DNA of 64,000 nucleotides from Limiplasma sp034927815 (GTDB taxonomy: Bacteria; Bacillota; Clostridia; Christensenellales; Aristaeellaceae): positions 1 to 64,000 of the forward strand of contig JAYFPK010000020.1 of assembly GCA_034927815.1 (NCBI GenBank). The letters are read 5' to 3'. The stretch's first letter is position 1, and every line of letters begins with the position of its first letter. Under the pieces are notes generated by a model, which saw only the letters and a program-made list of their open reading frames with translations, was not told the DNA's origin and did not search any database. The translations under genes and the position numbers were made by a program. Positions 7,859 through 15,818 of the stretch are shown one piece after another.

Positions 7859-9124
7859 TCACGGCAAGGATTTTTCATCGGTTGATTCCGCCGGGGCGCG
7901 GGCGGCGCTGCTTCCGGCCACATAGCCTGTGGCAAAGGCGATGTGCAGGTTAAAGCCCCCCGTGAGGGCGTCCACGTCCAGCAGCTCCCCGGCGATATAC
8001 AGGCCGGGAACAAGCTTGCTCTCCATGGTGGCCGGGTTTAGCTCCCGCACATCCACCCCGCCCCGGGTGACGATGGCCTCGCCCAGGGGCCGGGGGCCGG
8101 TAATGGGCAGCGGCAGGGCCTTGGTGAGGCGCGCCAGGGCCAGGCGCTCCTCCCGGGACAGCTCGCAGGCGGGCTTGCGGCCGTCCAGGCCGCACAGGGC
8201 GGGAATAGTCTCCGCCAGCCGGGCGGGATACAGGCCGCACAGCAAGGTTTGAAGCTGCTTTTTGCCCGCCGCGCCGATGTCCCGCAGCAGCCGGTCCTCC
8301 AGCTGGGCCTGGGTCAGGCCGGGCTTCAAATCCAGCCGCAGCTCCAAGTCCTTCAGGTCCTCCCCGGCCATGTAGCTGGAGGCGGAGAGCACCAAAGGCC
8401 CGGAAACGCCAAAGTGGGTGAAGAGCATCTCCCCCAACTCGGTGAAGAGAATTTTGCGGCCCTTGGCCAAAGTCAGGCGCACATTGCGCAGGGACAGGCC
8501 CTGGAGCGCCCCCACCCAGGGCTCGCCGCAGGTTAAGGGTACCAGGGAAGGCAAGGCGGGCAGCAGACGGTGCCCAAGCCCCGCAAGAAAGGCGTGGCCG
8601 TCCCCGGTGGAACCGGTGGAGGCGTAGCTTTTCCCCCCGGTACACAGGATCACCGCATCCGCGGGGAATCGCTCCCCGGCCTGGGTCAGCACCGCTTCGA
8701 TCCCTTTGCCCTCGCCCACAATCCGGCTGACCCGCTCATTCAGCCGTACCGAAACGCCCAGGGAGTCCATCCACCGTTCAAAGGCCTTGGTAACGTCGCT
8801 GGCCTTCTGGCTTTGGGGAAAGACCCGCTCTCCCCGCTCCACCACCACCGGGCAGCCCCAGGAATCAAGCCTCTCCATGAGATCGGCGGGGGAGAGGGCG
8901 CTTAGCGCGCTGAACAGGAAGCGGGGATTGCGGACCACCTGCTTTTGGAACTCCTCCGGGGAGACGGCGTTGGTGACGTTGCAGCGGCCCTTGCCGGTAA
9001 TGTAGAGCTTTTTGCCCAGCTTTTCGTTGCGCTCCAGCAGGACGACACGGGCGCCCCCCTGGGCCGCCGCCACGGCGGCCATCATCCCCGCGGCCCCGCC
9101 GCCAATCACCACTACGTTACGCAT
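7859..9124 (-). CDS. NAD(P)/FAD-dependent oxidoreductase, HI0933/BaiN family
   Basis: A 421-residue flavoprotein. The N-terminus has the dinucleotide-binding motif GGGAAGMMAA, then GKGRCNVTNA typical of the HI0933 family; the C-terminus has GGVDVRELN and the closing FAD-contact segment GGFNLHIAFATG. Some Clostridia members reduce bile-acid intermediates (BaiN), but most are uncharacterised, so no substrate is given. The start overlaps the stop of the RpiR-type regulator by 8 bp, pointing to translational coupling in one operon. Confidence 0.88.
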   Translation of the reverse strand: MRNVVVIGGGAAGMMAAVAAAQGGARVVLLERNEKLGKKLYITGKGRCNVTNAVSPEEFQKQVVRNPRFLFSALSALSPADLMERLDSWGCPVVVERGERVFPQSQKASDVTKAFERWMDSLGVSVRLNERVSRIVGEGKGIEAVLTQAGERFPADAVILCTGGKSYASTGSTGDGHAFLAGLGHRLLPALPSLVPLTCGEPWVGALQGLSLRNVRLTLAKGRKILFTELGEMLFTHFGVSGPLVLSASSYMAGEDLKDLELRLDLKPGLTQAQLEDRLLRDIGAAGKKQLQTLLCGLYPARLAETIPALCGLDGRKPACELSREERLALARLTKALPLPITGPRPLGEAIVTRGGVDVRELNPATMESKLVPGLYIAGELLDVDALTGGFNLHIAFATGYVAGSSAARAPAESTDEKSLP

Positions 9125-9983
9125 TCTCTTTGTCGATATAGACGCGCTGGGCGTTCCATATCCCCTCCAGGCGGCTGAAATGGCTGCTGAGCTCCTCCCG
9201 GCGGTGCAGCCCCAGGCTGACGATGAGGGCGTTGATTAGCGAAAGGGGAGCGGCCAGAGAGTCCACAAAGGAGGCCATGTCCGTGCGGGCGCACAGGCAT
9301 ACGTCGGCCACCCGGAACAGGGGTGACATGGGACCGTCGGTGATGCCCACCACCTGGGCCCCGTGCTCCTGGGCAAAGCGCATGCACTCCAGGGTGCGGG
9401 TGGAATAGCGGGGGAAGCTGATGCCCACCAAAAGGTCCCCGGCTCCGACCCGGGCGATTTCCTCAAACACGTCCCCGGTGGTGTTTTGCACCAGCACCAC
9501 CTGATCGAAGATCAGGTGCAGGTAGTGGTACAGGAACAGCGCCAAGGGAGCCGCGGAGCGCAGGCCCATCAGGTAGATGCGGCGCGCCGCCAGGATGCGG
9601 CCCACCACGTCGTTAAAATCCTCCTGGGACAGGGAATCGATGGTGTCCCGGATGTTCTGGGCGTCGTTTTTGAGCACCGTGCGGAGGATATCGTCCTCCC
9701 GGATTTCGGAGGCAATGGCAAAGCGCTGCTCCGCGGTGAGGCGCTGGCGCACCAATTCCCTCAGGGCGGTTTGCAGCTGGGGATATCCCTCATAGCCTAA
9801 AGCGGTGGCAAAGCGCACCACCGTGGATTCGCTGACGCCGCACTGCTTTCCCAAGGTTACGGCGGTCATGAAGACGGCCTTGTCATAATGCCCGGCAATG
9901 TACTCGGCGATGCGGCGGTGCCCCTTGGACAGGCCTTCGCCCCGAAGGTTCAACCGATTGATCAGTTCCAGCGAATCCTTCAC
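9117..9983 (-). CDS. MurR/RpiR family transcriptional regulator
   Basis: A 288-residue regulator with an N-terminal HTH domain (about 1-75, including CGVSESTVVRFA) and a C-terminal SIS sugar-phosphate-binding domain (about 120-250, with GLRSAAPLA and GISFPRYS). Such proteins sense phosphosugars. I start at GTG 9983, preceded by GGAGG at 6 nt; the longer reading frame to 10094 adds an unrelated proline-rich stretch. No sugar gene is adjacent on this strand, so its target is not evident. Confidence 0.88.
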   Translation of the reverse strand: MKDSLELINRLNLRGEGLSKGHRRIAEYIAGHYDKAVFMTAVTLGKQCGVSESTVVRFATALGYEGYPQLQTALRELVRQRLTAEQRFAIASEIREDDILRTVLKNDAQNIRDTIDSLSQEDFNDVVGRILAARRIYLMGLRSAAPLALFLYHYLHLIFDQVVLVQNTTGDVFEEIARVGAGDLLVGISFPRYSTRTLECMRFAQEHGAQVVGITDGPMSPLFRVADVCLCARTDMASFVDSLAAPLSLINALIVSLGLHRREELSSHFSRLEGIWNAQRVYIDKENA

Positions 9984-10056
9984 GATGCGCCTCCATGGGA
10001 ATTCAAAATGGGCCGGAGAGGGACCCCGGGGACAGCCCCGGAAAGAACATTCCTCA

Positions 10057-10836
10057 TTATAGCGGCTTGCAGGGGGTTTGGCAAGCGGACACAAAGCCGG
10101 TAAAGGCCGCCCCGTGGTCCGAGGGATTGCCCATGAAGGTCATGGTGATATGCCCCTGGCGCAGCAGGTCCTGATCGCCGCCGGGGATGGGCTCTTCGGT
10201 GGAGGAGGAGCCGTCCAGCCAATAGTAGACCCCGGCCCTGGGGCTCTTGCGCCGGATGTAACCGTCGGTGTAGTTGGCGGTGCACAGGGGGGCCAGCACA
10301 GGTTCCTTCCAGGGGCCCGCGGACTCGTCCGGGGCGTTGATGTTCAGGATCACCCCCCTGGGCAGGATCAAGGACACAAAGCCCTCGGCGGTGTCTATGA
10401 CAAAAGCGGCCAGGCGGTCGATGAGCTCCTGGGAGGCGCTGTAGTGGATGGAGGCGGCAATGGCGTGGAGGCCGTTGAGGGCCCCTTCCTGGGCGGCGGC
10501 CACAGTGCCGCTGTAATGCACGGCCATGCCGCTGTTGTAGCCGTTGTTGATGCCGCTGATGAGCACGTCCACAGGCTCCTTTACCAGGTCTTGCAGCCCC
10601 AGGCGCACGCAGTCCGTGGGGGTGCCGGTGATGGCATAGGCGGTCACCAGCGGGTCCTCCATGGGGTAGGAAGCCACATAGATGGGCTCCGCCAGGGTGA
10701 TGCGCTGGCTGGCGGCGCTTTGCTGGGTGGCGGGGGCGCACATGGTGACCTTATGCCCCTTGGCGGTGGTGGCCCGGGCCAGCGCCATGAGGCCCTTGGC
10801 CCCGATGCCGTCGTCATTCACGAGAAAGATATGCAT
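10057..10836 (-). CDS. surE: 5'/3'-nucleotidase SurE
   Basis: A 259-residue metal-dependent nucleotidase that dephosphorylates nucleoside monophosphates and is linked to stationary-phase survival. It begins with the family hallmark IFLVNDDGIGAKG (metal-binding Asp pair) and carries SGINNGYNSG and HYSGTVAAAQEG, the other conserved active-site loops. The length is normal. The ATG follows GGAGG by 7 nt. It lies 17 nt downstream of a small holin-like membrane protein gene and upstream of the RpiR-type gene. Confidence 0.95.
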   Translation of the reverse strand: MHIFLVNDDGIGAKGLMALARATTAKGHKVTMCAPATQQSAASQRITLAEPIYVASYPMEDPLVTAYAITGTPTDCVRLGLQDLVKEPVDVLISGINNGYNSGMAVHYSGTVAAAQEGALNGLHAIAASIHYSASQELIDRLAAFVIDTAEGFVSLILPRGVILNINAPDESAGPWKEPVLAPLCTANYTDGYIRRKSPRAGVYYWLDGSSSTEEPIPGGDQDLLRQGHITMTFMGNPSDHGAAFTGFVSACQTPCKPL

Positions 10837-10853
10837 AGGAAAACCTCCGATTC

Positions 10854-11207
10854 TTAATGCTTATGCTTGCCGGAAACCAGGTCGATCACAGTGCGCAGCA
10901 GATTGATGACCGCGGCCACGGCCAGGGCCCACCATATGCTATCCAGCTGAATGGCGGGCTGGAAAAACCCCGCGGCGGTCCACACCAAAAAGGCGTCGAT
11001 CACCACGTTGAGCAGGCCCAGGGTGCAAAAGTTGAAGACCGACATCACCAGCCGGGCCAAAGGCCGCAGCACAAGATAGATCAGCCCCAGCACCGCCCCC
11101 AGCATCAGGCCCTGGGTAAGGTCGGCGATGTGGACGCCGGCCATGTACTCCCCGCACAGGGGAATGGCGGCTACGGTAATCAGGAAACGAAGAAGGGCTC
11201 CTCCCAT
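10854..11207 (-). CDS. Phage holin family 4 (YvlD-like) membrane protein
   Basis: A 117-residue protein with four hydrophobic helices and a short basic tail ending KHKH. The pattern, including the conserved VIDAFLVW segment, fits the phage holin 4 superfamily, which in chromosomes are small membrane proteins of unknown role (YvlD in Bacillus) rather than true holins. No phage genes are nearby. It has its own extended -10 promoter at 11249-11276, and surE follows. Confidence 0.8.
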   Translation of the reverse strand: MGGALLRFLITVAAIPLCGEYMAGVHIADLTQGLMLGAVLGLIYLVLRPLARLVMSVFNFCTLGLLNVVIDAFLVWTAAGFFQPAIQLDSIWWALAVAAVINLLRTVIDLVSGKHKH

Positions 11208-11248
11208 TCCGTTGCGCCCCCTTTCATGAGTTTTGCGGCAATGGGAAC

Positions 11249-11276
11249 ATTATAGCATGAAAGGCGGATTTGTGAA
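11249..11276 (-). promoter_or_regulatory. Extended -10 promoter
   Basis: On minus, TTCACA (11271-11276), a 16-nt spacer and TGC-TATAAT (-10 at 11249-11254). It drives the holin-like gene and probably surE. Confidence 0.6.
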
Positions 11277-11375
11277 TCACCCGTCCGGGCCGTGGGCAGG
11301 ATGAAAGGGACACAATCGGCCTGGAAAAATGAACTCCATGGGTCGCCTCACATAGGATGGTGAGGAGGGAGCTAC

Positions 11376-11582
11376 ATGAAAAGCAAGTTCTTTAAGGATA
11401 CCCACGAGTTGGAATCGGCCTTTGAGGCCTGCGCCCCCGACAAGATGAGCATCTGCCTGCGGTTGGACAAGAGGGCATACGAGCGGATGGTGGCCCAGGC
11501 CCAGCGGCTGGGGCTCAGCAGCGGGGAATACATGGAGCGGCTCTTGCGCAGGGAGGAGGAGGCAGAACACCGGCTGCATTAG
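11376..11582 (+). CDS. Small hypothetical protein, possible ribbon-helix-helix fold
   Basis: A 68-residue soluble, charged protein. The central segment MSICLRLDKRAYERMVAQA followed by GLSSGEYMERLL resembles a beta strand plus two helices, as in small ribbon-helix-helix DNA-binding proteins, but I cannot confirm the family. The ATG follows GAGGAGG closely. It is the only plus-strand gene between minus-strand operons, with 25 nt to the next convergent gene and no obvious terminator. Confidence 0.6.
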   Translation: MKSKFFKDTHELESAFEACAPDKMSICLRLDKRAYERMVAQAQRLGLSSGEYMERLLRREEEAEHRLH

Positions 11583-11606
11583 GATAGCCCGACAGCGCCG
11601 CCGAAA

Positions 11607-11990
11607 TTACCGCTTGCGCCCCAAAACGCCCGTAAGCAGCAAAAAGCCCGTGACGGTGCCCTCCACCAGCACCACCTGGCCGTTGATAGAAATCAGCGCC
11701 TTCAGGGCGGGCCAGCTCACCACCCCCACGGTTTCCAGGTATTGATAGAGCATCAGCACGGCCAGGGTCCCGGCAGCCACAAAGAGCCAGGGGATCAGGC
11801 CGTTGCTTTTGGTGGAGATTCCCGCCACAGGCAGCAGCAGGGCCACGCAAAAGCCCAATAGCAGCCCCTTGAGGAGAAAGAGGAAAAAGCTGCCGCTGGG
11901 CAGGAGCCCGTCCAGCCAGCGAAACAGCACGCAGGTGAGCAGGCATAGCAGCAGGGGACACAGGGCGGCCACCAATTTTCTCAGCAGCAT
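11607..11990 (-). CDS. Hypothetical four-helix membrane protein
   Basis: A 127-residue protein that is almost all hydrophobic, with about four membrane helices and a basic GRKR end. The family is not recognised. The ATG has GGAGG at 7 nt, and the start overlaps the end of trmD by 10 bp, so it is translated as the last gene of the rimM-trmD unit. Confidence 0.7.
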   Translation of the reverse strand: MLLRKLVAALCPLLLCLLTCVLFRWLDGLLPSGSFFLFLLKGLLLGFCVALLLPVAGISTKSNGLIPWLFVAAGTLAVLMLYQYLETVGVVSWPALKALISINGQVVLVEGTVTGFLLLTGVLGRKR

Positions 11991-12718
11991 GGGCTTTCCT
12001 CCTGACGGTCCAGGAAGCGCTTGTCCTCCTGGGTGAGGCTGGCCTGGGGGAGAAGGTCCGGGCGCAGGCGGGCGGTGGCCAGCAGCGCTTGCTCCCGCCG
12101 CCAGGCCTTGATCTTGGCGTGGTCGCCGTTGACCAGCACCTCCGGCACCTCCAGGCCCTCATAGACCCGGGGCCGGGTGTAGTGGGGGTATTCCAGCAGC
12201 CCCTCGGAGAAGCTCTCCTCCAGGGTGCTCTCGCCGCTGCCCAGCACCCCGGGGATGTAGCGGGACACCGCGTCCACCAGGACCATGGCGGCCAGCTCTC
12301 CCCCAGTGAGGACGAAGTCCCCCAGGGAGATTTCCTGGTCCACCACCAAGTCGATGGCCCGCTGGTCCACCCCCTCATAGTGGCCGCACAGCAGCAGCAG
12401 GCTCTCCTCCTTTGCCAGGGAACGGACCATGCCCTGGGTCAGGGGCTTGCCCTTGGGGCTCAGGTAGACGCAGGGCCCGGCCACGCCCTGGGAGCGCACA
12501 TGGCGCACCGCGCCGCAGATGGGCTGGGCCATCATCACCATGCCGGCGCCGCCCCCAAAGGGATAGTCGTCGGTATTCTTATGCTTTTTATCGCTGAAGG
12601 GCCGGATGTCCACAGCGTCCACTTCCACAAGCCCCTGGGCCCTGGCCCGGCCCAGGATGCTGCTGGTGAGGACGCTGTCAAACATCTCGGGGAACAGCGT
12701 CAGAACCACGATCTTCAT
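11981..12718 (-). CDS. trmD: tRNA (guanine37-N1)-methyltransferase
   Basis: A 245-residue SPOUT methyltransferase that makes m1G37 in tRNAs and prevents frameshifting. It starts with KIVVLTLFPEMFD, has LLCGHYEGVDQR and the trefoil-knot segment ISLGDFVLTGGE, and the C-terminal part has LEYPHYTRP. The length is typical. The ribosome binding site is weak, and the start lies 41 bp inside rimM, so translation is probably coupled to it. Confidence 0.97.
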   Translation of the reverse strand: MKIVVLTLFPEMFDSVLTSSILGRARAQGLVEVDAVDIRPFSDKKHKNTDDYPFGGGAGMVMMAQPICGAVRHVRSQGVAGPCVYLSPKGKPLTQGMVRSLAKEESLLLLCGHYEGVDQRAIDLVVDQEISLGDFVLTGGELAAMVLVDAVSRYIPGVLGSGESTLEESFSEGLLEYPHYTRPRVYEGLEVPEVLVNGDHAKIKAWRREQALLATARLRPDLLPQASLTQEDKRFLDRQEESPCC

Positions 12719-13232
12719 ACAAACCTACTTCTTCCAGCCTGGCTTCGTCCAGCACGATTTTCCCCTGCTGCGGGTCCATTTCCAGCAACACGGTTTTCAG
12801 GGCGGGCACCATCAGGGTTCCCCTGGGGGTGTCCAGGACGAACACGTCCACCCCGCCGGGGGTGAGAACCTCCCGCAGGGTGCCCAGGGTTTGCCCCTTT
12901 GTGTCATAGGCGGCGGCCCCCAGAATGTCCGCGATGAACACCTGGTCCTCCTCCAAGGGCCGGGCGTGGGCTCGGTCCACATACAGCTTCACGCCCCTGA
13001 GCTTTTCCGCCCCGTCCCGGTCCGCCACCCCCTGGAGGGTCAAAAACACGTCGTCCTTTTGAACCCTGGAGGCGGTGACGGCCATAGGGACGTACTCCTT
13101 CCCCTGTTGGACAAAGACCCGATCCAGGTCTTGAAAGCGGAAGGGATCGTCGGTATAGTGGCGCACCTTCACCTCCCCCCGGATTCCCTGGGGGCGGGTG
13201 ATTTCGCCGATGAGCAAATAGGGGGCCAGCAT
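12678..13232 (-). CDS. rimM: Ribosome maturation factor RimM
   Basis: A 184-residue 16S rRNA processing factor that binds S19 during 30S head maturation. The N-terminal beta-barrel has ITRPQGIRGEVKV; the C-terminal PRC barrel has GGVDVFVLDTPRG and VPALKTVLLEMDP. I place the start at ATG 13232, 7 nt after AGAGG, since the ATG at 13238 abuts that site. The 3' end overlaps trmD by 41 bp, with a C-terminal tail of about 15 residues beyond the usual end. Confidence 0.95.
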   Translation of the reverse strand: MLAPYLLIGEITRPQGIRGEVKVRHYTDDPFRFQDLDRVFVQQGKEYVPMAVTASRVQKDDVFLTLQGVADRDGAEKLRGVKLYVDRAHARPLEEDQVFIADILGAAAYDTKGQTLGTLREVLTPGGVDVFVLDTPRGTLMVPALKTVLLEMDPQQGKIVLDEARLEEVGLYEDRGSDAVPRDV

Positions 13233-13274
13233 GGGCATTCCTCTTTTCTGCCGGGCCGGGGGGCCCGGCGCGCC

Positions 13275-15143
13275 TCAGTAGTATTCCACCAGTTCCACGC
13301 CCGTATCGGCGGGAACTACTTCATACAGCGTCCAGGGGTACAGTTCCGAATCTTCTTCCACCAACTCGCTGGCCGGAGCGCAGAGCGGATTGGCGTCGTC
13401 AAAGCAGATCACGTGGGTGATGCGGTTTTGGAGCAGGTACGCTTGTAAAGCATCCGCGCTTTGGGTCATGGCGCTGGTTGGAAGGTCAAACCTGGCGGGG
13501 GCGAACACATACGCAAAGCTCTTCACATAGTCCGCGGCGCCGTAATCCAGCCCCATAAGCACATGCGCGCCGGGGTATCCCTCCAGGGCCGCGCCCCAGT
13601 CGTTATCCATCAGCAAGGTCCCTTCCACGCCCAAAGCGCGGTCCTGCTGCGCATAGCGGTCAGGCAGGAGGGTTTCATACAGGATGCCCCAATTGACCGT
13701 CAGCGCGAGGGACAGGATCACCAGGAGGGCGGAAGCACAGGGGAGGGGCTTCCAAAGGGCCGCCAGCTTTTGGGGGAAAGCGTCTATGACCAGCCATAAC
13801 ACCCACATCCCCATCCCCAGCAGAAGGGGGGAGAGATACCGCTCCATCAGAGAAGCCATGTTGATTTGGCGCTCGCCCACATACGCGCCGGCCTCTTCGT
13901 AGAACACCGTCAGGAAACTGCCGTACTGCATCAGCATATAGGCCAGGATGACACCCCCAAAGAGGATGCCGGCCCGCCGAAGCGCCTGGGAAGGGTAAAC
14001 CTTGGCCAGCAGCCAGGGGGAAGCGGCCAGGAGCGCCAACCACGCCAGCTTGGGCGGTTGGACCAACGGGCGGGTGTTCAGGAGGAGGGAATGGGTATAT
14101 TGCGTGGTGGTCAGGGCGCTCCATAAGGACCCGGGCAGCTCCGCCGCGCCCTGGGGCGGGACATAGGCGCCTGTGAGGATTTCATTCATGCGCGCCGTCA
14201 GGCCGGAGCTATGCACGCCGGACAGGCCCATGACCTGGCAAAACACCAGCCAGGCGCCCATCACCGCCAAGGGGGAGAGCAAAAAGGGCCATTCCCGCTT
14301 GCCGCAGCGCCTGGTAAACGCCATCATCAGCACGGCGACGAGGGCGAACAAAAGGCCGATCTGTTTGATGAGCACCAGGCCGCAAAGCCCCAGCGCAATG
14401 GCGGTGAGCTGGAAAACGTCCCCTTTCTCGTAGCGCCACATTTGGACGAGGGTATACCCAAAACACAGCGCCAACGCCGTATCCACGCTGAGGAATGTAT
14501 AGCTGAGCATGTTGCCCCACACCGGATAAGCGGCTAGAAAAACCAGCGCAAAGGGAATGAGATAGGCCTGCTTCCAGCGGATTTTGCTGAAAAGGGGCAG
14601 CAAGAAGGCGGCATAGCTCAAAAAGAGAGTCAGGTACAGCGTGGATTCCTTCCATTCCCCAAGAGCATGCATCATCCACCATTGCAAAACGGGAAGGCCG
14701 GGGGTGTAGGAGGCAAAGTAATTGTCCAGCCGGTGGGCGCTGTCCTGCAGGCCGTTGAAAAACCACAGGGCTTTGGGCTCCAACGCCCAGTGGACAATAT
14801 CGTCCCCCCACCACACCACCATGGCTTGGGTGGAATAGACGAGAAAGACGGCCGCAAGCGCAAAGCACACAAAGCCCGGGGTAAGCACATAGGCCCCAAA
14901 GCGGCGGCACAAACCGGCGGGCGAAAGGCGGCCGGTAGCCAGGGTGAAGACAGCCAGGAACAGGATGGCCGCAAGGACGCACCACGCAAGCGCATCCACC
15001 CAAAGGAGCTTTTGCGGCATGGCAAGGGCCGTCAACACCAGCATGGCGCACAGCATGGCGACGGGGAGGGCTTGCTCAAACCGGCGCTTCCAGAGCACAC
15101 AGATGGCGGCGCATGCACCAAAGAACGCTAGAAAGTGAAGCAA
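13275..15143 (-). CDS. Large polytopic membrane protein, GT-C glycosyltransferase-like
   Basis: A 622-residue protein with about eleven to thirteen hydrophobic helices in the first two thirds and a soluble C-terminal part. An acidic pair in the first large loop (WWGDDIVHW) followed by PGLPVLQWW matches the layout of GT-C lipid-sugar-dependent glycosyltransferases, but the family and substrate are not certain. The start is TTG at 15143, 8 nt after GGAGG. It sits between khpA and rimM, normally adjacent genes in Firmicutes, and the khpA terminator lies just upstream, so it likely begins its own transcript with rimM-trmD downstream. Confidence 0.7.
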   Translation of the reverse strand: MLHFLAFFGACAAICVLWKRRFEQALPVAMLCAMLVLTALAMPQKLLWVDALAWCVLAAILFLAVFTLATGRLSPAGLCRRFGAYVLTPGFVCFALAAVFLVYSTQAMVVWWGDDIVHWALEPKALWFFNGLQDSAHRLDNYFASYTPGLPVLQWWMMHALGEWKESTLYLTLFLSYAAFLLPLFSKIRWKQAYLIPFALVFLAAYPVWGNMLSYTFLSVDTALALCFGYTLVQMWRYEKGDVFQLTAIALGLCGLVLIKQIGLLFALVAVLMMAFTRRCGKREWPFLLSPLAVMGAWLVFCQVMGLSGVHSSGLTARMNEILTGAYVPPQGAAELPGSLWSALTTTQYTHSLLLNTRPLVQPPKLAWLALLAASPWLLAKVYPSQALRRAGILFGGVILAYMLMQYGSFLTVFYEEAGAYVGERQINMASLMERYLSPLLLGMGMWVLWLVIDAFPQKLAALWKPLPCASALLVILSLALTVNWGILYETLLPDRYAQQDRALGVEGTLLMDNDWGAALEGYPGAHVLMGLDYGAADYVKSFAYVFAPARFDLPTSAMTQSADALQAYLLQNRITHVICFDDANPLCAPASELVEEDSELYPWTLYEVVPADTGVELVEYY

Positions 15144-15196
15144 GAGGAGGGCCTCCTTTAGTATCGGCTGGCACGCTTACCAAAAAGGGTTTGTTC

Positions 15197-15239
15197 AAAA
15201 AACGTTCAAACGATCCCTATTTCATAGAGACCGTTTGAA
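15197..15239 (-). terminator. Intrinsic terminator after khpA
   Basis: On minus, a 16-bp stem with two wobble pairs (15224-15239 with 15205-15220), a 3-nt loop and a run of six T (complement of 15197-15202). It separates the ylxM-ffh-rpsP-khpA transcript from the membrane protein-rimM-trmD genes. Confidence 0.85.
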
Positions 15240-15250
15240 AGGGCAAAATC

Positions 15251-15478
15251 TTACTGAATCTCCACAAAAACAGGCTTCTGATCCTTGGCGGTGGCGGCCC
15301 GCACCACGGCGCGGAGCGCCTTGGCGATGCGGCCCTGCTTGCCGATGACCTTGCCCATGTCCTCGGGGGCTACGTGCAGCTCCAGAATGGTGGCTTCCGG
15401 GCCCACGGTCTCCTCCACGGTCACGGCATCCTTGTTGTCCACCAACGACTGAGCGATGTACAACACAAGCTCTTTCAT
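15251..15478 (-). CDS. khpA: KH-domain RNA-binding protein KhpA
   Basis: A 75-residue single-KH protein with the GxxG loop in GKVIGKQGRI. In Firmicutes it pairs with KhpB (Jag) to bind many RNAs and affects cell division and elongation; khpB is not in this window. I start at ATG 15478 with GAGGG at 8 nt, rather than the TTG at 15493 that lies inside rpsP. It follows rpsP by 4 nt, the usual neighbour. Confidence 0.95.
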   Translation of the reverse strand: MKELVLYIAQSLVDNKDAVTVEETVGPEATILELHVAPEDMGKVIGKQGRIAKALRAVVRAATAKDQKPVFVEIQ

Positions 15479-15482
15479 CTGG

Positions 15483-15731
15483 TTAGCCCTCAAGGATCCC
15501 GGACTTTTTCAGCAGCGTCCGGGCGGTGTCGGTGGGCTGCGCGCCGTTGCCCAGCCATTTCTTGGCGGCCTCGGCGTCAATCTTGATGGTGGCGGGCTCG
15601 GTCATGGGGTCATAATAGCCGATTTCCTCGATGAAGCGGCCGTCCCGGGGGCTGCGGATATCCGCCACCACCACGCGGTAGAAAGGCTTTTTCTTCATTC
15701 CCATTCTCTTGAGGCGAATTTTCACGGACAT
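15483..15731 (-). CDS. rpsP: 30S ribosomal protein S16
   Basis: An 82-residue protein with the signature VKIRLKRMGMKKKPFYRVVV and RDGRFIEEIGYYDP. It is needed for early 30S assembly. It sits between ffh and khpA as in most Firmicutes. Confidence 0.98.
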   Translation of the reverse strand: MSVKIRLKRMGMKKKPFYRVVVADIRSPRDGRFIEEIGYYDPMTEPATIKIDAEAAKKWLGNGAQPTDTARTLLKKSGILEG

Positions 15732-15818
15732 GGTTGTTTCCTCCTATGTTTTGATGAATTCCAGGGATTTATCTGCATCACGGCTGTGAGTACAGGCGGC
15801 AGGTGTGCGGCGATCCGC

